NCBI RefSeq assembly: GCF_024169655.1
Contig: NZ_JALJWV010000001.1
Span: 3,477,001 to 3,541,000 of the forward strand
DNA length: 64,000 bases
Origin: Pseudomonas marginalis
Lineage (GTDB): Bacteria > Pseudomonadota > Gammaproteobacteria > Pseudomonadales > Pseudomonadaceae
Direction: 5' to 3'
Shown here: positions 61,601 to 64,000 of the stretch, one piece after another
Position numbering within the stretch: position 1 is the first letter of the stretch
Layout of the letters: the number at the start of each line of letters is the position of its first letter
Position numbers and translations under genes: made by a program
The notes under the pieces: generated by a model
What the model was told of the DNA's origin: nothing
Database searches by the model: none
What the model saw: the letters and a program-made list of their open reading frames with translations, nothing else

Positions 61601-64000
61601 GGCGCGCGCCTTCGCGCACCACCACAAACAGGTTGGCGGCGGAGGCGATCCCGGTGGCCGGGTCGATCACCCCGCCAATCACGATAGTGCCGCCCTGGCC
61701 GACCGTACCGTAGCGCCGGCCGAGACTGTCCACTGCGGTGAACGCCCGCCCGGCCACGTCCAGTACTGCGTGTTCACCGATCCAGATCGAACGGCCATGG
61801 CCTTGGTTTTCAACGTCACCGGCCACGTTGGGTTGCACGCTGACGGCGCCCAGCGTGATGCTGCCGCCCCAGGCATTCAGGCTGCCATCCACGGTCAACT
61901 GGCCAACGCTGCGTAGACTGATCGCTTGACCCGGATCAACCTCGATCCGCGCGCCCTGGCCGATGCGCAGTTGCGCCGACGCCATCTGCGCCGCTGTCGA
62001 CAACAACGTACCGGCTTGCAAGCTCACGCTCGCGCCTTTGCGGGGGGTCAACAGGCCCTTGGTGGGGTTTTCCTGATACTGTGGCGCAGTCCAGATCTCC
62101 AGTGCGGTGCGTGGTGCTGCACCGCTCGCCACGCTTTGTGCGTTGTCATTGAGGCGGTACACCGGTGCTGTCACGGCAAGCTGGGTGCCATCGGCGACCA
62201 CCAGACCTTCATTGCCCGTGATCTCATAGGCGCCAAAGCCCTTATTGAAGAACCCGCTGTTGAGCTGCAACGTCCCGGTACCTGGGGCAACCGCCGAATC
62301 GCTGATCAGCACCCGGCCGGCCTGCACACTCAGGCGCCCGCCGCCATTGACCCCATACCCGAGCAGCTCACCGTCGAGGGCCAGGCTGCCTCGGCTGTCG
62401 GCGCTATTGGCGTTGGCCGCGAGCGTCAGGTCACCGCCCTTGCCGCCAGTGAGCTGGCCCTTGGCATCCAGGGCTGCGCCGGATGAGACGTCGACCTGGC
62501 TACCTGCCGCCAGGGTCATATCACCGCTACTGCGCAACGCCACGCTGCCGCCGTTGAGATAGGGCAAACGGCTGCCATCGCCGGTGCCCAGCCGCTGATT
62601 GCTCCACAGGCCGCTGGCATCCAGGGACACGCCGTTGTTCACCGTCAGGCTGCCACGCCCGCCGAGCGTCACATCGACTTTGCCGGCAGGGGTGATCTGC
62701 GTTTGTACGTTACCCAGTTGCAGGCTGCCGGAATGCGCGGTCAGGTTGGCATTGACCTCGATTTTCGGAGCAAACAGGCTGATGTCGCCGGCGGCGGCCA
62801 CTTCCAGCGCACCGTTGACCAGAATCGAACCGGTGCTGGCGATTTTGATCGCCCCCAGTTCCGTCGCGTTCAAGGCATCGGTGTCCAGATAGAGCGTGGA
62901 CACCCGATCGGCCGGCAGTACGGTGGTCAAGTCCAGACCTGCGGCGATAGCCGCCCCCCGCTGCCCGAGCACGACGTTTTTTACGGTGCCGGCATCCGCT
63001 CCCAGGGCGTACTGCAACGTGGCGCTGTCCTTGACGTAATACGGCACGTAACTACCGACCACGAATTGGGCACCGCGGGCCACGGCTTTTTGCGATTGCA
63101 CATAACCGTCCAGGCCTTTTTGCGCGGCCTGGGTCTGGCGTTCGCCCTGATAGGTGTCACCCACAACCTGGCCCTCCAGAACCGCACTGGCGGTACTGAC
63201 GACCAGGCGTCCGGCATCGCGCCCCACGGTGTAGGCACCTTCTGAACGCTCACGCGGGGCGATCAAGGGGTTGTAGTAATACTCGGTCACGCCCCAGCGC
63301 TGGCTGTGGTCTTCATAGCCTTTGTAAATCCCGCTGTAGAGCAAGTCCCCCGGCGCGGTGGACAGTTCATACAAACGCCCGTCAGGCCCTTTGAGCCAGG
63401 TTTGCTGGACCTTGCCCGCCTGCACATCGAGGGTGCCGCCGGACAGGTTGATCTGCGACCCCTGTTGGGTCACCACGTCCTTACCGCTGAAGGTCACCGT
63501 ACCGCCCTGGGCCATCCACTCGCCAATGCCGTGATTACGGGTGCCCAAATAACCGCCCACTTCCAGCAGGCCGCCCGCGGTGTACCAGCGGTCGGTGGCG
63601 TAGCCATTGGTGCCGGCCGCGACAAAAATCAAGTCGCGGACATCCACCCACACATCGTTGTTATTCAGGGACTTGCCGTCGCGATTGACCGCCGCATCGC
63701 GCTGCTCGTTGCCCTGGATATTGACCTTGACGCTATTGGACGCCATCGACACCTTGACCCCGGTGGCGCCGGACACGTCGATCACCGCGCCGTCGCGCAC
63801 CAGGGTGCGCTGCGCAGCCTTGATACCGACCTGGCCGCCGGTGGCCAGGGTCACGGAACCGCTGCGAAAATCCACCGTGCCGTCGCTGGTGATTTCTACC
63901 AGGGACTGATCACGGCGGTAGGTATCGGCCGGCACAATGTTGCCGTCCTGATCAAGCGACGGCGTCATCAGCCCGGCGCGCTGGCTGTCGAGGGCGCTGC
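52635..64000 (-). CDS. Giant TPS exoprotein (filamentous haemagglutinin family, DUF3739), 5' end missing
   Basis: About 3,788 codons in the window, with the frame still open at the right edge. The repetitive beta-helix pattern (for example GSILVNGALEVAAAGDISLFAPKI and GGSVALRSSGDMTLAAGSQVDVSSGA) is that of filamentous haemagglutinin exoproteins. The C-terminal part, ending GNVNIAALHVVNAANIQTQGKSSGVPV then a Ala/Gln-rich tail, fits DUF3739. The N-terminal TPS secretion domain must lie beyond the window. It would be exported by the TpsB at 49729 and displayed or released as an adhesin-like fibre. Its three CxxxC/CxxxxC pairs are notable for such a protein. Confidence 0.93.
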   Translation of the reverse strand, partial: SALDSQRAGLMTPSLDQDGNIVPADTYRRDQSLVEITSDGTVDFRSGSVTLATGGQVGIKAAQRTLVRDGAVIDVSGATGVKVSMASNSVKVNIQGNEQRDAAVNRDGKSLNNNDVWVDVRDLIFVAAGTNGYATDRWYTAGGLLEVGGYLGTRNHGIGEWMAQGGTVTFSGKDVVTQQGSQINLSGGTLDVQAGKVQQTWLKGPDGRLYELSTAPGDLLYSGIYKGYEDHSQRWGVTEYYYNPLIAPRERSEGAYTVGRDAGRLVVSTASAVLEGQVVGDTYQGERQTQAAQKGLDGYVQSQKAVARGAQFVVGSYVPYYVKDSATLQYALGADAGTVKNVVLGQRGAAIAAGLDLTTVLPADRVSTLYLDTDALNATELGAIKIASTGSILVNGALEVAAAGDISLFAPKIEVNANLTAHSGSLQLGNVQTQITPAGKVDVTLGGRGSLTVNNGVSLDASGLWSNQRLGTGDGSRLPYLNGGSVALRSSGDMTLAAGSQVDVSSGAALDAKGQLTGGKGGDLTLAANANSADSRGSLALDGELLGYGVNGGGRLSVQAGRVLISDSAVAPGTGTLQLNSGFFNKGFGAYEITGNEGLVVADGTQLAVTAPVYRLNDNAQSVASGAAPRTALEIWTAPQYQENPTKGLLTPRKGASVSLQAGTLLSTAAQMASAQLRIGQGARIEVDPGQAISLRSVGQLTVDGSLNAWGGSITLGAVSVQPNVAGDVENQGHGRSIWIGEHAVLDVAGRAFTAVDSLGRRYGTVGQGGTIVIGGVIDPATGIASAANLFVVVREGARLDASGSQAVQDLVGAGPSVIASRGGNISLASNTGVYLDGTLKASSGGAGAAGGSLSLALETPLYAESAAARVRQARELIVSAADAGVPLPAGSTPESAAGSLAYGHGRLTVSQVDAGGFDNLSLLSNGLISFDGDVSLRLGQSLSLYSGAMALTDGAPRQSQVLLAAPYVRLAGVGNNSQGSDGAVRPTVQGGVSTQGTAGLLRVEAANVLDVRDSLNFGAHAERSKALANGIDRRAFDQAQLVSLGDMRFLARSANNTKTALTTQADLSLTAAQIYPATGAVAEVTAGYTGPNSDFDPTRTLRIGRVGSEAPAQPYSVFGSLLLSASTIEQGGVLRAPMGVLTLGVDGGIVRSTKVINLLPGSLTSVSAGGLVLPYGGTVDGVTWQYNGKQVELLGVGGTYSTGSLAVGLQLVGRSLNVQQDAVLDLAGGGELLGAAFVSGRGGSTDARYNPLVQIGTDGRFTLPGLATNPIYAIVPGAQPGVAPSGGEPGATQPLVGQQISIGAGVPGLPAGTYTLLPSTYALLPGAFRVEINGLATAFAAGSTPNASAMNNGSWSTEGFLSIAHTGIRDSLSSQVIVTPAAVLRRYSQYNETRYADFVRADAARLGVPRAALEADAKTLKLQLIAGQKDVGFTFDGEGRFKPAEGGFGATVAVQGNAIEVISDTARASATPSTVAVRASDLNALGAARLVVGGVMTVMYGQGGNFAGFDTGTSANSVVVRQGASLAAPEVFLMTGTSSGAIEIEQGASINTLGLGKAAYDSDDGFIYRPGAHSVLAVSNGRLQMLAPTAGDNNRGPGSILIGQCNPGACSGETSLYSEGSIAFATTNRFALSDGVRYGTRHLALAVGGINVGSPEALAEAAARGVLPSGLTLNQHVMDRLLRGDTSRGAPALKSLALTAGQSLNFYGSATLSTLDSSGKSLLDELLLTTPAIYGYGNAADVALIQTGTLVWGGDTNAPPAVINQGAGTGSGTLELQARRIEFGYGRNAQPDGLTENGRMTLGFANVHLNADERITANHKGSLAVHQSQGAYEAGKGFAYSGGNLTITAPLLTGEAGSVNRITAGGAVTVVAPANGAAPADAAAIDALGAELSLSGRSVAVDTAVVLPSGKLTLSADEALTLGASSRLDLSGRTVRNNDVSKYSWGGDVSLESRHGNIYQAAGALVDLSARYNQGGLLKAVAVDAGAGQVDLQGQIRAGSSGYYDAGGTLVPYQAGGVDIRAQQMGDFDALNQRLNQGQVWGSRSFQLKQGNLVIGDELKANQVNVSVDNGSLTVVGTVDASGERVGSIRLAGKQGLTLAGSAVLDAHGTALRVDSYGKIIDAPNRAMVELNSGDGQLTLADGARIDVRHGTAAVLGRGPGQYDGLARGTLELNAPRLNANDVAIDARGRVDILGARSIALNAVARYTDAPLGVEPSASGRPYQVIDQDYLNKKHALSETFINNALNNLGLTQGKLAGLNNGRYADAFHLRPGVEIVTEGDLVVSGDLDLSGMRYASLNRNTPKTSVYGSGEVGSLVVRAGGNLDVYGSINDGFAPPPPTPDDNGWVLTPGLQGFGSDVIVPGPGVVLAEGSAFPTGKTLNYSLPIQATTLAQGTVLPTQGILDAPLTLPANTVLSAAVRDSAGNLLYAAGTLLQQPVVLAAGTRLDAGTVLAGAAALRAMTWPAGVPLPSRGVLSGSATDGVLLAGNLALKVGALIPYGTDVKLPNGALSVPLRTVTGATARQNWAVAPMLAEGSQSWSLRLVSGADTQAADTRSIQPAFAGDLTLADTHYGIYETHSKTIIPGQPARPGGAWYWSDFAAELFGVTAGTPVPESEWTSCPDFCVRVNYVWSDLAELFGFTPGAPVSPENESMCDADLCVSLGEPTPAIPEQVIVGPVKLVSPVSQHFSVLRTGTGDLDLIAAGNVSMQSPYGVYTAGASSASRAGSAAADFNRARATAADGAVLGSAAKAYEALVDESSASPYAAWYPDGGGNVLLRTGGSLTGAVWTSMQDRPMDNDGRSQLNSANLGNWLWRQGTGSTAGVTPIPTSWWINFGTYIKGKSGTANRYFDDAAQIDQLPRLVGFTGVGTLGGGNLTLDLGSDGGMQTRRGSVDGLRAPRSEGLVLAVGSTGRVVDGQLLLTGGGDLDVRMGGDLNPGLDARATRSNTASLQSVDYKAQTLSLNGVLTNLRGALNLQAGSLGGIALNYGSMRNDQDVKESRAYSPYTASLGTATGGITLMLGDATATLSTRGDLVLAGTGDPGRVSTENTQAFSYNGSDYGNGTTWFSLWTERTAIDLFSAGGSLTPSVQSMSLSANGQLNPLPEQNYSSSDGRFIFPSKLGVVAANGSIYLGASALGAGPLPNNPAYSLLLAPSSKGRLAMLAGDSIYASGYAVNQSGDSQGAIPTPFAPAFVGRNGFSLVVNNLGSDAIQDDLSLFAFRSATDLARPASQAEPARFYAQQGDIVGLRSGEILTFGSPRQGQVRYESAGPVWMRAGRDIVSSGTDMGSSTVLPKLLGYNGDYLGESRGNLFVHSRPEDVSVVSAGRDILYSSFNVAGPGTLEVSAGRNLLMADKASITSLGPVAVGDSRPGASIVLEAGVGLNGLDYLKFVTPYLDRANQAVEGVALAAQAGKVAKTYEAELLQWLNERYAFSGDAEQARAYFAGLGHEQQRIFARSVYFAEVREGGREYNLAAGPRSGSFVRSRAAINALLPSKDVAGNPIMYNGDITLYGGAGVHTLFGGNIQMLSPGGQQVFGIEGNVPPASAGVLTQGAGDIQLYSRGSILLGQSRIMTTFGGAILAWSNEGDINAGRGSKTTVLYTPPKRLYDTWGNVTLSPSVPSAGAGIATLAPIAEVPAGDIDLLAPAGTIDAGEAGIRVSGNVNIAALHVVNAANIQTQGKSSGVPVTATVNTGAMTSASAAGAAASQAAEDAARSQQAAAKQGRASIVTVEVLSFGSEPVQREPQEQPKTSGYNPNSPVQVLGAGPLSEQARARLTDEERKQITL
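56005..56220 (-). repeat. Duplicated Cys-containing segment within the TPS exoprotein
   Basis: Two adjacent segments: WSDFAAELFGVTAGTPVPES...CPDFCVRV and WSDLAELFGFTPGAPVSPEN...CDADLCVSL. They align over about 33 residues, each ending in a closely spaced Cys pair. The region is more globular than the flanking beta-helix repeats. Confidence 0.8.

Noticed and set aside
1..64000. tRNA, rRNA or riboswitch genes
   Set aside because: None recognised by eye; in particular no cobalamin riboswitch near cobF.

Overview
The window comes from a gamma-proteobacterium of the genus Pseudomonas, most likely the P. fluorescens group. The evidence is high GC, REP/REPIN elements of both common Pseudomonas types (GTGGGAGGGGGCTTGCCCCCGA and TAGGAGCCGGCTTGCCGGCGAA), and gene families typical of that group. 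Nothing in the sequence fixes the species.

Layout. Positions 1-12206 hold an amide/urea uptake and hydrolysis locus on the minus strand: a urtABCDE-type ABC importer, formamidase fmdA, zinc-ribbon fmdB and the 5' part of aliphatic amidase amiE. Next to it, on the plus strand, are an unusual sensor (NCS1 permease fused to a hybrid histidine kinase) and a LuxR-type response regulator. A motif shared by the urtA and fmdA promoter regions is a candidate operator. A tandem array of six REPINs separates urtE from fmdA. Positions 12203-19196 look like an inserted segment: an HD-GYP response regulator and hybrid kinase, a divergent PAS-GGDEF cyclase, an EamA exporter with lower GC, and an IS66 transposase remnant.

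Positions 19197-22732 are an NAD salvage unit (pncA, pncB, nadE) divergent from the Nudix-like repressor NrtR, with candidate operators between them. Positions 22808-24780 are a polyol-type SDR dehydrogenase and an AraC regulator; between them lie what looks like the last residues of a lost sugar-binding protein gene and a long inverted repeat. Positions 24953-26943 are a nucleoside scavenging pair (Tsx-like porin, NUP family protein) behind a LacI-type palindrome. Positions 26992-42892 are mixed chromosomal genes: oxidoreductase, XapX, AraC and LysR regulators, a metallothionein, paired small DMT proteins, a VapBC toxin-antitoxin, MntH, an alpha/beta hydrolase, EamA and CPA2 transporters, an esterase, CobF and a histidine phosphatase.

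Positions 42935-64000 are the most striking part: an all-minus-strand cluster with a very large two-partner-secretion exoprotein (5' end outside the window), a Phd-like/DUF772 fusion protein, the TpsB transporter, a DUF2341-LamG-ExbB fusion, ExbD, TonB, a Porin_5-like porin, a coiled-coil periplasmic protein, a YbjN-like protein and a PpiC-type isomerase. I read it as an energised surface-adhesin export or assembly locus. The component families are known, but the combination is the best candidate here for an undescribed system.
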